The position numbers and the translations under genes are program-made. The notes under the pieces are model-generated. The model saw nothing but the letters and a program-made list of their open reading frames with translations. It was not told the origin of the DNA and did not search any database. Of a stretch of DNA of 64,000 bases, positions 35,619-45,432 are shown in pieces. Each line of letters opens with the position of its first letter. The stretch's first letter is position 1. The stretch is from NCBI RefSeq assembly GCF_009495355.1, contig NZ_VZAD01000042.1, forward strand, positions 1 through 64,000, read 5' to 3'. Source of the DNA: Segatella copri. Its GTDB lineage: Bacteria > Bacteroidota > Bacteroidia > Bacteroidales > Bacteroidaceae.

Positions 35619-35696
35619 GTATACATAAATATGTTATTGAACGATGCTTCGCCTAAAAGGAAACGAAGTCATTAACAGCCTCGACTATCACAAAGA

Positions 35697-36869
35697 TTAG
35701 TCGTTGAGAATGAGCAGAGAGTCGCCGAAGCAACCAAACATATAGCCATTCTTCAAAGCCTTCATGTAGGCTTCATATACAAGGTCGTAACCTCCAAATG
35801 CAGCAGTACTCATCATCAGTGTAGATTCTGGATGATAGAAGTTGGCCACCATGCAATCGGCCAGTCCGAACTCATAAGGAGGGAAGATAAACTTATTGGT
35901 CCATCCGTCAAACTCCTTCATCATTCCATCTGTACCCACCGCAGTCTCTGTAGCCTTGACCACACTTGTACCGATGGCACAAACATGATGACCGGCACGC
36001 TTGGTGTCGTTGACCAGTGCGCAAGCCTCCTTGCCGATATGCATCTGCTCGGAGTCCATCTTGTGCTTGGTAAGGTCTTCCACCTCGATTTCATGGAAGT
36101 TGCCCAATCCACAATGCAAGGTAATAAATGCAGAGTTGATGCCTCTGATTTCCATACGTTTCATGAGCTCGCGCGAGAAATGAAGCCCTGTGGCTGGCGC
36201 TGTTACAGCACCTTCCTTCTCAGCAAACACGCACTGAAAGTCTTCCATATCTTCCTCTGTGGCATGGTGTACCTCGCGATTGTCAATAATATAACGTGGC
36301 AATGGAGCCTCGCCCAATGCAAAAAGTGAGCGCTTAAAAACATCGTGCTGACCGTCCTCGTCATAGAGGAAGCGAAGAGTACGTCCACGGCTGGTGGTAT
36401 TGTCGATTACCTCAGCCACCATCTCGTTGACATCATCAAAGAAGAGTTTGTTTCCTATACGAATCTTACGGGCTGGTTCTACGAGCACATCCCAGAGTCG
36501 CATCTCCTCATTCAACTCTCTGAGCAGGAACACCTCAATCTTGGCATCGGTCTTCTCCTTGGTACCATAGAGTCGTGCAGGGAACACCTTGGTGTTGTTG
36601 AATACAAACGTATCTCCCTCATCGAAATAGTTGACGATGTCCTTGAACTCAATAAACTCGCCTTCGATAGGATTTCCGTTAGCATCCTTGCGGTACATAT
36701 CTATGGTTTCCGACTTTTTGTGTAGAACCATCATACGCGCCTCATCACGACGGGTTACCTCAAAGGTACGTTCCTCTCCGGTAGATGTCTTGACGATACG
36801 CTTGGTCTTGTGGGGATAAAGCGCCACTTGTGCCTCAGGCAACTTAAAGTTGAATTGTGACAGTTTCAT
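35697..36869 (-). CDS. queA: tRNA preQ1(34) S-adenosylmethionine ribosyltransferase-isomerase
   Basis: A 390-residue QueA that adds the epoxycyclopentanediol moiety from SAM to preQ1 in tRNA during queuosine synthesis. Family motifs are the FNNTKVFPARL segment, the long RYII loop region, APATGLHFS and the C-terminal MSTAAFGGYD. It is longer than the roughly 340-350 residues of many QueA proteins, mainly through an extended N-terminal region. Confidence 0.94.
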   Translation of the reverse strand: MKLSQFNFKLPEAQVALYPHKTKRIVKTSTGEERTFEVTRRDEARMMVLHKKSETIDMYRKDANGNPIEGEFIEFKDIVNYFDEGDTFVFNNTKVFPARLYGTKEKTDAKIEVFLLRELNEEMRLWDVLVEPARKIRIGNKLFFDDVNEMVAEVIDNTTSRGRTLRFLYDEDGQHDVFKRSLFALGEAPLPRYIIDNREVHHATEEDMEDFQCVFAEKEGAVTAPATGLHFSRELMKRMEIRGINSAFITLHCGLGNFHEIEVEDLTKHKMDSEQMHIGKEACALVNDTKRAGHHVCAIGTSVVKATETAVGTDGMMKEFDGWTNKFIFPPYEFGLADCMVANFYHPESTLMMSTAAFGGYDLVYEAYMKALKNGYMFGCFGDSLLILND

Positions 36870-36928
36870 GTTATATTTGTCTCCTTTCTAATGGTTACTA
36901 ATTATATTCTATTACTATTCTGGAAATA

Positions 36929-37648
36929 TCAAACTTGATGGATGTCTTCTATTTCCTGTTGTTCGAGCCATTCCCTGAAATTTTCGAAACTCACACAGTT
37001 GTCGACAGTAAAGTCGCCCACTCGGGTTCTTCTCAACTCAGTAAGAAAGGCTCCGCTTCCAAGTGCCCGACCTAAGTCGCGAGCCAAGGAGCGTATGTAA
37101 GTTCCCTTACCACATACTACGCGCAAACCGAGTTGCTTGGTCTCGTCGTCGTAATGGGTAAGTTCTATCTCGTCTATACGAACGCTCTTTGGTTTGAGCG
37201 TCACATTCTCTCCCGCCCTGCGCAAGGCATAGGCTCTGTCGCCATTGACCTTGACAGCACTATAAGTAGGCGGCACCTGCTGAATGTCACCGACAAACTG
37301 AGGCAACGTTTCCTCTATGAGCTGTCGAGTAATATGACGGGTGGGATAAGTATGATCGACCGTATGTTCAAGATCATAGCTGGCTGTCGTGGCTCCCAAC
37401 TGAAGTGTCGCCGTGTACTCCTTAGTATGAGTCTGCAGCTGTTCTATCTCCTTGGTCTTCTTTCCTGTGCAAAGCACGAGCACGCCTGTAGCCAAAGGGT
37501 CGAGCGTACCTGCATGTCCTATCTTCACCTTATGGTGCAAAAACTTAGAAAGTACGTATCTGATATGTGCCAAAGCCCCAAAACTTGACATACGATAAGG
37601 TTTGTCGATGGCAATGATTTCTCCTGTCTGGAAATTCATGTCTGGCAA
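36929..37648 (-). CDS. truB: tRNA pseudouridine-55 synthase
   Basis: A 239-residue enzyme that makes pseudouridine 55 in the T loop of tRNAs. The catalytic aspartate is Asp50 in KIGHAGTLDPLATGVL, and the later RVVCGKGTYIRSLARDLG motif is conserved. The C-terminal PUA-like region of longer TruB proteins is reduced, as is common in Bacteroidota. The gap after uppP is 18 bp. Confidence 0.95.
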   Translation of the reverse strand: MPDMNFQTGEIIAIDKPYRMSSFGALAHIRYVLSKFLHHKVKIGHAGTLDPLATGVLVLCTGKKTKEIEQLQTHTKEYTATLQLGATTASYDLEHTVDHTYPTRHITRQLIEETLPQFVGDIQQVPPTYSAVKVNGDRAYALRRAGENVTLKPKSVRIDEIELTHYDDETKQLGLRVVCGKGTYIRSLARDLGRALGSGAFLTELRRTRVGDFTVDNCVSFENFREWLEQQEIEDIHQV

Positions 37649-37666
37649 AAGATTTGTCGTTACTTA

Positions 37667-38464
37667 TTAAAGAAGAGAGAAAAGAATGGTGGCTAAACCT
37701 GCTATGGTACAATAGACGCCAAAGTAAATGAGTTTGCCTTTCTTAACAATATTGATCATCCATTTGCAGGCAAGACAGCCTGAAATAAAGGCAGCCACAA
37801 AGCCAATAATCATAGGCAAGGTGTCAACACCTCCAAGTGTTTCCTCTCCTTTCAGTCCTTTGATTAGGTCGAGCAACGCCTCGCCAAGTATGGGAGGAAT
37901 GACCATGAGGAAAGAGAATTGTGCCATCTTCTCCTTCTTATTGCCCAACAGAAGACCTGTTGCGATGGTTGTACCTGAGCGGGAAAGACCTGGCAAAACA
38001 GCCAAAGCCTGGCCCAGACCAATGACAAACGCATGCCAAAGGCTTATGTTCTCACGCTGACGTGGTTTAGCATAATAAGAGAAAGCAAGGACCAGAGCAG
38101 TTACGAGCAACATGCATCCTACTATGAGCAGTCCAGAACCGAAGATTTTTTCTACTTCATCCTTGAAGAAGACTCCAACGACGCCAACAGGAATCATGGA
38201 GACTACAATATTAAGCGCATACTTAGTCTCCTCGTTCATCTGGAACTTAAAGAGTCCTTTCAAAATCCAGTCGATTTCTTTCCAAAGTACTACCAAAGTA
38301 CTCATGACTGTTGCTACATGCACCAAGATAGTAAAACCCAGATTAGCCTCACCGTCAATACCAAACATATAGGCACCAATAGCCAAATGACCGCTACTAC
38401 TAACTGGCAGATATTCTGTAAGTCCCTGAATAAGACCTAACACCAAGGCTTCAAACCAATTCAT
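37667..38464 (-). CDS. uppP: Undecaprenyl-diphosphatase UppP (BacA)
   Basis: A 265-residue polytopic membrane enzyme that recycles undecaprenyl diphosphate to the monophosphate carrier for wall and polysaccharide synthesis. The glutamate-rich motif [18 protein letters not shown] (Glu17) and the second motif [18 protein letters not shown] are both intact. Confidence 0.96.
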   Translation of the reverse strand: MNWFEALVLGLIQGLTEYLPVSSSGHLAIGAYMFGIDGEANLGFTILVHVATVMSTLVVLWKEIDWILKGLFKFQMNEETKYALNIVVSMIPVGVVGVFFKDEVEKIFGSGLLIVGCMLLVTALVLAFSYYAKPRQRENISLWHAFVIGLGQALAVLPGLSRSGTTIATGLLLGNKKEKMAQFSFLMVIPPILGEALLDLIKGLKGEETLGGVDTLPMIIGFVAAFISGCLACKWMINIVKKGKLIYFGVYCTIAGLATILFSLL

Positions 38465-38518
38465 TGATAAATACTATTTTTTATTATTGAATAATGTGTA
38501 TGTATCGGGATATAAATA

Positions 38519-38749
38519 TTACTTATTGTCTTTTGGCTTACGAATGACAGCATAAATAATAGAAAGAAACCCAAACAGAGTAACTACTGGTGCTACTACG
38601 ATACGGCGTGTGCTGAAGATATCGGTATCGAAAGTATGCTCGTCTGAGCCAGATCCGCTCATCAAGAGAAAACCGATGATGACTATAGCCATCCCCACAG
38701 CCAAGAGGATGAAGTTTACTTTGCCGAATGCTAAATTCTTCTTATCCAT
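38519..38749 (-). CDS. DUF3098 small membrane protein
   Basis: A 76-residue protein with two hydrophobic segments (NFILLAVGMAIVIIGFLLM and VVAPVVTLFGFLSIIYAVI) separated by a short polar loop with a GSGSDEH motif. It matches the short Bacteroidota DUF3098 family, conserved next to ftsX and uppP. Function unknown; the neighbourhood suggests a cell-envelope or division role. Confidence 0.85.
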   Translation of the reverse strand: MDKKNLAFGKVNFILLAVGMAIVIIGFLLMSGSGSDEHTFDTDIFSTRRIVVAPVVTLFGFLSIIYAVIRKPKDNK

Positions 38750-38788
38750 TTATTATATATATATTAATAATGTGTAATGTTCGATATT

Positions 38789-39667
38789 CTAAATCTTATA
38801 CAAGTCGCCAGCCTTCATCTTGAGGAATTTGTTGACAGAGATGCTGGCACAGATGGCAGTAATGATGACTCCAAAAAGGAAAACTGAACCACCCGTTATG
38901 GCAAGTTCCTGCCATCCCATCACCATGAGCAGTTCTGGCTCATGCACATACCATGCATAAAGACTGCCTCCCAAAAAGCCGTTGGCAATCAATGCCGACA
39001 ACAATCCAATCAGTATGGCCCTATTCACAAAGGGACGTCGGATGAATCCCCAAGAGGCTCCAACAAGTTTCATCGTGTGTATCGAGAAACGTCGGGCGTA
39101 AATGCCGAGCCTTACGGTATTGTTGATCAGCGAGAAAGATATAAACGTGAGGAGAGCCGCCACGATGAGCAATCCTATGCTTATCTTGGTCAGCATTTGA
39201 TTCACCTGCTCTATCAGGTCATGCTGGTAAGACACCTCTGTAACACGTGGATAGGCTTTCAGTTCCTTGGCCACCCATTTCAGAGAGTCATTATTGGCAT
39301 AGTCGGCCTGTGCTGTCAACTCGATAGAAGGCTGGAAAGGATTGACTCCGGCAAACTCACTGGGGTTTACTCCAAGATCGTGAGTAGCCTCCTTAAGAGC
39401 CTTCGCCTTCGAAATATAGTTGATTGACTTGACATAAGGCTTGGCTTTCAGCTGTTTGCACATCTGAACGACCTCAGAATTGGTCATATCCTGTTCAAGC
39501 ATCACGGACACGACAAGGTTCTCCTTCACATAGGAGGAGAGATTTCTTCCCATAAGTACGGAGAATATGACCAGTCCGAGCAACACGAGCACCATGGCGG
39601 TGCTTATACATAGAGTTACCACCTGCAATCCTCGGTGACTGCTGGGTTTATATTGTTTCTTTCTCAT
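38789..39667 (-). CDS. ftsX: Cell-division permease-like protein FtsX
   Basis: A 292-residue membrane protein with four TM helices: one after the basic N-terminus (VVTLCISTAMVLVLLGLVIF) and three in the C-terminal half, with a large extracytoplasmic domain between them containing the usual proline-rich turn (VNPFQPSIEL). FtsX with FtsE controls peptidoglycan hydrolases at the septum. ftsE is not in this window, as is common in this phylum. It heads the ftsX-DUF3098-uppP-truB-queA-folK run. Confidence 0.92.
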   Translation of the reverse strand: MRKKQYKPSSHRGLQVVTLCISTAMVLVLLGLVIFSVLMGRNLSSYVKENLVVSVMLEQDMTNSEVVQMCKQLKAKPYVKSINYISKAKALKEATHDLGVNPSEFAGVNPFQPSIELTAQADYANNDSLKWVAKELKAYPRVTEVSYQHDLIEQVNQMLTKISIGLLIVAALLTFISFSLINNTVRLGIYARRFSIHTMKLVGASWGFIRRPFVNRAILIGLLSALIANGFLGGSLYAWYVHEPELLMVMGWQELAITGGSVFLFGVIITAICASISVNKFLKMKAGDLYKI

Positions 39668-39754
39668 TTACCAAAAGGGTATAATATTCCAAATTTGGTG
39701 CAAAGTAACAAAAAAATGTGCGAATAAACGAAAGTTTAATAGACATTAACACAA

Positions 39755-39790
39755 GAAAGGAGAGTCACCCCATGGGGCAACCCTCCCTTT
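39755..39790 (-). terminator. Imperfect hairpin downstream of lpxA
   Basis: The arms AAAGGAGaGTcaCCCC and GGGGcaACcCTCCcTTT form an interrupted stem around a 2-nt gap. It lies 40 bp after the lpxA stop. The minus-strand T-tract is weak (TTTCTTG), so efficiency is uncertain. Confidence 0.5.
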
Positions 39791-39829
39791 GTGTATAAAG
39801 AAAAAATCGTTTATTATAACTTTCGCAAC

Positions 39830-40612
39830 TTACATCTTGGTGATGACACCTTTCTCTGTACTTTCGAGGAACTTGATGATATTGCGCACTTCTTCTCCGT
39901 CTGGCACCTGATCCTTGATCTGATTGATGGCATCAAAGAGAGATGTCTGACCGTGGAAGACAAGTCGATAAGCATTAGCTACATGCTTGCGAACCTTCAC
40001 GTCTATATCGGCAGCCTCCATGATAATGCTGTTAGGACCCGCATACTTCACAGGCTTACCACCCGCAATAATATAAGGTGGAATATCTTTGGAGAAAGTT
40101 GTTCCTGCCTGTATCATCGCCAAGTCGCCAACTCTGGTCTTGGCATTTTCTACTACAGATGTAGAGTAGATGACGCCATTACCTATCACACAGTCGCCAG
40201 CTATCTTGGTTCCATAACCGAACACGCAACTGTTGCCTATCACGGTATCGTGAGAGATATGGGCACCTTCCATAAGAAAGTTGCTGTTGCCAAGCACTGT
40301 TTTACCACCCTTGTGAGTACCTCGGTTGATAACCACATTCTCACGGATAGTATTGTTATCGCCAATCACTACTTCACTCTCTTCACCAGTATAGTTGAAA
40401 TCCTGTGGGAGGGCAGCGATAACGGCAGCCTGGAACACCTTATTATTATTACCCATGCGAGTTCCATTCATGATGCTCACGAATGGATAGATGGTACAGT
40501 TGTCACCGATAACCACATCGTCCTCAATATAGGCGAATGGATATATCTTGCAGTTGTCTCCTATCTTAGCCTTTGGAGAAACCTCTGCCTTTGGACTGAT
40601 TATACTTGCCAT
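39830..40612 (-). CDS. lpxA: Acyl-ACP:UDP-GlcNAc O-acyltransferase
   Basis: A 260-residue left-handed beta-helix enzyme with hexapeptide repeats through residues about 1-190. It catalyses the first step of lipid A synthesis. Diagnostic residues are ALPQDFNYTGEES, IRENVVINRGT and the catalytic His121 in MEGAHISHDTVIGNS. The helical C-terminus is normal. It lies just downstream of the RND efflux operon on the same strand; some co-transcription is possible. Other LbH acyltransferases are less likely given the QDF and ISHD motifs. Confidence 0.9.
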   Translation of the reverse strand: MASIISPKAEVSPKAKIGDNCKIYPFAYIEDDVVIGDNCTIYPFVSIMNGTRMGNNNKVFQAAVIAALPQDFNYTGEESEVVIGDNNTIRENVVINRGTHKGGKTVLGNSNFLMEGAHISHDTVIGNSCVFGYGTKIAGDCVIGNGVIYSTSVVENAKTRVGDLAMIQAGTTFSKDIPPYIIAGGKPVKYAGPNSIIMEAADIDVKVRKHVANAYRLVFHGQTSLFDAINQIKDQVPDGEEVRNIIKFLESTEKGVITKM

Positions 40613-40645
40613 AATAATCTAACATTTTACATTTAACACTTAACA

Positions 40646-42040
40646 TTACTTGGCTCCACCACCCAATGCATAGTATAGGTTGACCACAGCCTGCATTTTG
40701 TAGAAGTCGTCAGCCACCTTGGAGAGCTGTACATTGAGCAATGATGACTGTGCCTGGATAACCTCAAGATAAGAACCACCAGCCTCGCCCATCAACTTAC
40801 GGGTGTCTTCTACGTTCTGCTTGAGCACCTCAATCTGCTGTGCCTCGATTCTTCCCTTCTCGTCGGAAGAGTTATAGAGTACGAGGGCATTGCTTACTTC
40901 GCTGCCAGCCTTCAACACTGCATCCTGCCAAGTGTTGTAAGCCTGCTCGTACTGCATCTTAGCCACCTTGAGTCCAGCAATGAGTCTTCCATTCTGGAAG
41001 ATAGGCTGAACAAGTGAACCCACAGCAGAGAGAAGCCACTTTCCAGGATTTACAATACCAGCTCCAGCTGAGTTGGTAAAGGCACCAGCACCAGAAATAG
41101 TGATAGAAGGATAGAACTTGCTGCGGGCAGTCTCCACTCCATAGAAGCACTGCGCCAAGTTCATCTCGGCTGCATGTACGTCAGCCCGATTGTTGAGCAA
41201 CTGCAAACCTACTCCTGTAGAGAAGTTGGCAGGAAGACTCTGATTATCAAGTTTGCCCCGTGCGATGGCATGAGCCTGCTCGCCAAGAAGAAGGCTGAGC
41301 GAGTTCTCTGTCTCACGAATCTGCCGCTTCAGGTCTGCTCTCTGTGCAAGAACAGAGTAATAGTTAGACTCTGCTGCCTGCACCGATGTTGAGCGATAAC
41401 CCATCTTGGCATCCTTGAGCAACTGCATTGTTTGCCATGTGTCCTTGGTAAGACCTTCCATATCGTTCACTATCTCAAGCTGCTTGTCGAGCATGAGGAG
41501 CGAATAGTACATATTGGCAATATTCGCAACGAGGTTCGTCTGTACAGACACCTGGTAGTCCTTTATCTGCAACAGGGCCATCTGAGCACCACGCTTCTGT
41601 GAAAGAAGATTGCCAAAGAGGTCAACACTCCATGACGCATTCACTGGCAGACTATAGGTCTTTGTCGCTTTGTTACCGTCCCAAGAAGAGATGGTTCCCT
41701 GTGGGGTAAATGTAAAAGAAGGTATGAAAGCCAACTTGGCACACTTCAACTGCTCCTCAGCCATCTTTACGTTCAAAGCAGCATTGAGGAGATTGGCGTT
41801 ATTGGCAAGTCCCTTCTCGATAAGAGTCTGCAACTGCGGATCGGTGAAAACGCTGCGCCAAGGAATATTGGCAAATGATGTAGTATCCTTCACAGCCAAC
41901 GTATCGGATATAGAAGCTGAATCGCGTACGATACCATTAGTTTTCACATCAGGACGCTCATACTTTCCGTAGAGAGTCTTGCAGCTGCTCAATGAGAGCG
42001 CTGCGAGACCCAATATGATAATATTTAAATTCTTTTTCAT
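40646..42040 (-). CDS. RND efflux outer-membrane channel (TolC/OprM-type lipoprotein)
   Basis: A protein of about 464 residues of the NodT/OprM outer-membrane factor family. The lipobox (AALSLSSCK) is near residue 20. Two repeats of a coiled-coil hairpin plus beta segment follow, with the conserved AEMNLAQCFYGVETARSKFYPSI and KAGSEVSNALVLY. I chose ATG 42040 because it starts the lipoprotein signal; the 38 codons upstream overlap the pump gene and make no sense there. It is the last gene of the tripartite efflux set. Confidence 0.93.
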   Translation of the reverse strand: MKKNLNIIILGLAALSLSSCKTLYGKYERPDVKTNGIVRDSASISDTLAVKDTTSFANIPWRSVFTDPQLQTLIEKGLANNANLLNAALNVKMAEEQLKCAKLAFIPSFTFTPQGTISSWDGNKATKTYSLPVNASWSVDLFGNLLSQKRGAQMALLQIKDYQVSVQTNLVANIANMYYSLLMLDKQLEIVNDMEGLTKDTWQTMQLLKDAKMGYRSTSVQAAESNYYSVLAQRADLKRQIRETENSLSLLLGEQAHAIARGKLDNQSLPANFSTGVGLQLLNNRADVHAAEMNLAQCFYGVETARSKFYPSITISGAGAFTNSAGAGIVNPGKWLLSAVGSLVQPIFQNGRLIAGLKVAKMQYEQAYNTWQDAVLKAGSEVSNALVLYNSSDEKGRIEAQQIEVLKQNVEDTRKLMGEAGGSYLEVIQAQSSLLNVQLSKVADDFYKMQAVVNLYYALGGGAK

Positions 42041-42065
42041 TGTTTCGTTTGAAGTTACAACGTTA

Positions 42066-45000
42066 TTACTTCTTCTCGATACCTTTTCTGCGATGAGCAG
42101 CATTGGCATACTGCTCCAACTCTGAGACAGCCTCGGCATTGAACTCGTCCTCAAACTTCAAAGGAGTAAGCTTCTCCTGCAACCACTCGAAGACGGCGAA
42201 GAGAGCTGGGACGACGAAGATCTGACAGATTGTACCGATCAACATACCACCTACAGCGGCAGCACCCAAAGTCTGGTTACCATTCTTGCCTACACCTGAA
42301 GCGAACATCAGAGGCAGCAGACCAATGATCATCGCCAGAGAGGTCATCAAGATAGGACGGAGACGGGCTCCGGCACCTAAGATGGCAGAATACTTAATAG
42401 CCATACCCGTACGACGACGCTCAAGGGCAAACTGCACAATCAGGATGGCGTTCTTTGCCAACAGACCGATCAACATAATCAACGAAATCTGCATGTAGAT
42501 ATCGTTGGAATGGCCGAAGAGGTTGGTGAAGACGAAAGCACCTGCCAAACCGAATGGGATAGACAACACTACCGACAGAGGCAAGATGTAACTCTCGTAC
42601 TGAGCACTCAGAATCAAGTAAACGAATACGATACAGAGTGCGAAGATAAGACCAGTAGAGTTGCTTGACTCTGCCTCCGAACGTGTCAGACCAGAGTATT
42701 CATAACCATAACCCTCTGGCAATGTCTGCTTAGCCACCTCGGCAATAGCCTTCATACCGTCACCGGTAGAATAGCCGCTGTTAGGAGTTACAGACACATC
42801 CATTGAGGTAAAGAGGTTGAAACGTGTGATGTTGGATGGACCATAAATCTTCTTCAAGTTCACGAACTCGCTCACTGGAGACATAGTTCCATCAGCACAA
42901 CGTACATAAATCTTATTCAAGTCGTCTGGATGCATGCGGTTCTCAGGTCCAGCCTGAATCATGACACGGTAGAGCTTACCATAGGCATTGAAGTTGGATG
43001 CATAAAGTCCACCGAGGTAACCCTGCATCACAGCCAACACTGAAGATGGAGAAATACCGGCCTGCTTGGTCTTGGCAACATCCACATCCACCATGTACTG
43101 AGGATAGTTAGGGTTGTACTGTGTCTGCGCAGTCTGAATCTCAGGACGGGCATTCAGTTCCTTCAAGAAAGCCTTCACGTTGGTATAGAATCTGTTCAGA
43201 TCGCCACCCGTCTTATCCTGCATAGTCATGGTAATACCATTCTGTACTGAGAAACCGGAAATCATAGGTGGAGCGAAGGCCAGAACCTGTGCATCCTTGA
43301 TCGTGGCAGTCTGCTTGTAGATCATACCCAACACAGAAGAATATTCCATAGGGTTAACAAACAGCGCCTCAATACCGCCACCGGTACAAGCCTCCTTAAT
43401 ACGATGGAAGAATCCGCCAGGACGGTCCTCGAATGGCTTCAGTTTGACGATGATAGTACCCTGGTTAGAACCAGTACCACCAATAAAGCTATAACCCATG
43501 ATGGCATTACGGGTTGCGATGGCAGGGTTGTTAGCCAGCATCTTGTCCACCTGCTGTACCACCTGGGCGGTACGTTCCTGAGTTGTACCAGGAGCGGTAG
43601 AGATACAAGCGAAGATTGTACCAGTATCCTCATCTGGCACAAGTCCAGTCTTGGTAGTACCCATCAGGGCAACCAAGCCCACGATGCTGACAGCCACCAA
43701 GCTACCAGCGATAATGCCATGACCGATAACCCACTTTACACCTTTCTTATATTTATTGGTAATCTTATCAAACTGATAGTTGAACCCAGCATGGAAGCGG
43801 TCGATAAGCGACAACTTCTTCTCGCCATGCTCATCATCATGTGGTTTCAATAACACCGCACAAAGAGCAGGAGACAAAGTCAACGCATTGACAGCAGAGA
43901 TGACGATTGACACCGCCATGGTAACACCGAACTCACGATAGAAGTAACCAGATGTTCCACCGATGAATGATACAGGAACGAACACGGCAGACATCACCAA
44001 TGTAATAGAGATGATGGCGCCAGAGATTTCGTTCATCGCATCGATAGATGCTGTCAGGGCACTCTTGTAACCCTGATCGAGCTTGGCATGAACCGCCTCT
44101 ACTACCACGATGGCATCATCGACCACAATCGCAATAGCCAACAGCAGGGCGGACAGCGTCAGCAAGTTGATGGAGAATCCGAATACCCAAAGGAAGAAGA
44201 ACGCACCAACCAAAGCCACTGGCACGGCAATCATAGGAATCAGCGTAGAACGGAAGTCCTGCAAGAAGATATACACCACGATGAACACCAATACCAAGGT
44301 GATGATCAAGGTGAAGATAACCTCCTCGATAGATGCGAACAAGAACTCGGTAACATCCATCAGGATGACGTTCTTCAGTCCTGGAGGATAACTCTTCTCC
44401 AGTTCATCCAACGTCTTCTTCACATCGCTTGCAATCTGGGTAGCGTTGGAACCGGCAATCTGCTGAACCATACCCATCACAGCGGGCTGACCATCATTGA
44501 GCAAGTTGACGTTATACTGCAAACCGCCCAACTCTATCTTGGCAACTTCGCCGAGACGGAGAGTCTGACCAGATGTATTACTCTTGATCAAGATATTCTC
44601 ATACTCGATAGGAGTCTTCAAACGACCCTTGTAACGCAAAGTATATTCATACTGCATATCAGAGCTCTCACCAAAGCTACCGGGGGCAGCCTCGATGTTC
44701 TGCTCTGCCAAAGCCTGCGAAATATCAGAAGGAACCAATCCGAACTCCTTCATCTTCTCTGGCTTCAGCCAGATACGCATAGAGTAGTTACGGGTAGAAG
44801 GACTCTGCACATCACCCACACCATTGATACGCTTCAACTGAGGAACGACGTTGATCAAGGCGTAGTTGGTAACGAACTGGTCGTCGTAACGGCCATCGTC
44901 TGTGGTCAGAGCGAACATGATCACGTTGGAGCTCTGACGCTTGGTAACGGTGACACCCACCCTGGTAACCTCGGCTGGCAGCAATGACTGTGCCTGGGAC

Positions 45001-45335
45001 ACACGGTTCTGCACGTTGACCGCAGCCATATCTGGGTCGGAGCCCTGCTTGAAGTAAACGGTGATGCTGGCATAACCTGAGTTTGACGCAGAAGATGTCA
45101 TATAGGTCATGTTCTCCACACCGTTGATGCTCTCCTCCAGAGGAGCGATGACTGAATTCAATACCGTCTGAGCATCAGCACCCTGATAGGTGGTAGACAC
45201 CGAGATGGTAGGCGGCGCGATATTCGGGTACTGCTCAATAGGCAGCGATATCAAGCCAATGGTACCCAGCAAGACGAAGAAGATGGAAACCACCGTCGAA
45301 AGCACTGGGCGCTTTATGAAGTTTGTAAATGTCAT
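42066..45335 (-). CDS. RND efflux pump, inner-membrane permease (HAE1/AcrB type)
   Basis: A 1089-residue proton-driven pump with two halves of six TM helices and large periplasmic loops. The N-terminus (FIKRPVLSTVVSIFFVLLG) and the TM4 relay aspartates in IAIVVDDAIVVVEAV are conserved, and the second-half TM region is complete through LIGLLAKNAILIVQFA. It should expel hydrophobic drugs, dyes, bile salts or detergents; the substrate is not readable. The outer-membrane factor gene is 25 bp downstream. Confidence 0.95.
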   Translation of the reverse strand: MTFTNFIKRPVLSTVVSIFFVLLGTIGLISLPIEQYPNIAPPTISVSTTYQGADAQTVLNSVIAPLEESINGVENMTYMTSSASNSGYASITVYFKQGSDPDMAAVNVQNRVSQAQSLLPAEVTRVGVTVTKRQSSNVIMFALTTDDGRYDDQFVTNYALINVVPQLKRINGVGDVQSPSTRNYSMRIWLKPEKMKEFGLVPSDISQALAEQNIEAAPGSFGESSDMQYEYTLRYKGRLKTPIEYENILIKSNTSGQTLRLGEVAKIELGGLQYNVNLLNDGQPAVMGMVQQIAGSNATQIASDVKKTLDELEKSYPPGLKNVILMDVTEFLFASIEEVIFTLIITLVLVFIVVYIFLQDFRSTLIPMIAVPVALVGAFFFLWVFGFSINLLTLSALLLAIAIVVDDAIVVVEAVHAKLDQGYKSALTASIDAMNEISGAIISITLVMSAVFVPVSFIGGTSGYFYREFGVTMAVSIVISAVNALTLSPALCAVLLKPHDDEHGEKKLSLIDRFHAGFNYQFDKITNKYKKGVKWVIGHGIIAGSLVAVSIVGLVALMGTTKTGLVPDEDTGTIFACISTAPGTTQERTAQVVQQVDKMLANNPAIATRNAIMGYSFIGGTGSNQGTIIVKLKPFEDRPGGFFHRIKEACTGGGIEALFVNPMEYSSVLGMIYKQTATIKDAQVLAFAPPMISGFSVQNGITMTMQDKTGGDLNRFYTNVKAFLKELNARPEIQTAQTQYNPNYPQYMVDVDVAKTKQAGISPSSVLAVMQGYLGGLYASNFNAYGKLYRVMIQAGPENRMHPDDLNKIYVRCADGTMSPVSEFVNLKKIYGPSNITRFNLFTSMDVSVTPNSGYSTGDGMKAIAEVAKQTLPEGYGYEYSGLTRSEAESSNSTGLIFALCIVFVYLILSAQYESYILPLSVVLSIPFGLAGAFVFTNLFGHSNDIYMQISLIMLIGLLAKNAILIVQFALERRRTGMAIKYSAILGAGARLRPILMTSLAMIIGLLPLMFASGVGKNGNQTLGAAAVGGMLIGTICQIFVVPALFAVFEWLQEKLTPLKFEDEFNAEAVSELEQYANAAHRRKGIEKK

Positions 45336-45432
45336 AATCTTGTTTTAAATTATAAATTATAATGTATCATGCATTCTTCCGTTGCAGGAATCACACACGT
45401 TCATTCTTTTATTCTTGTTGATTATTTATAAT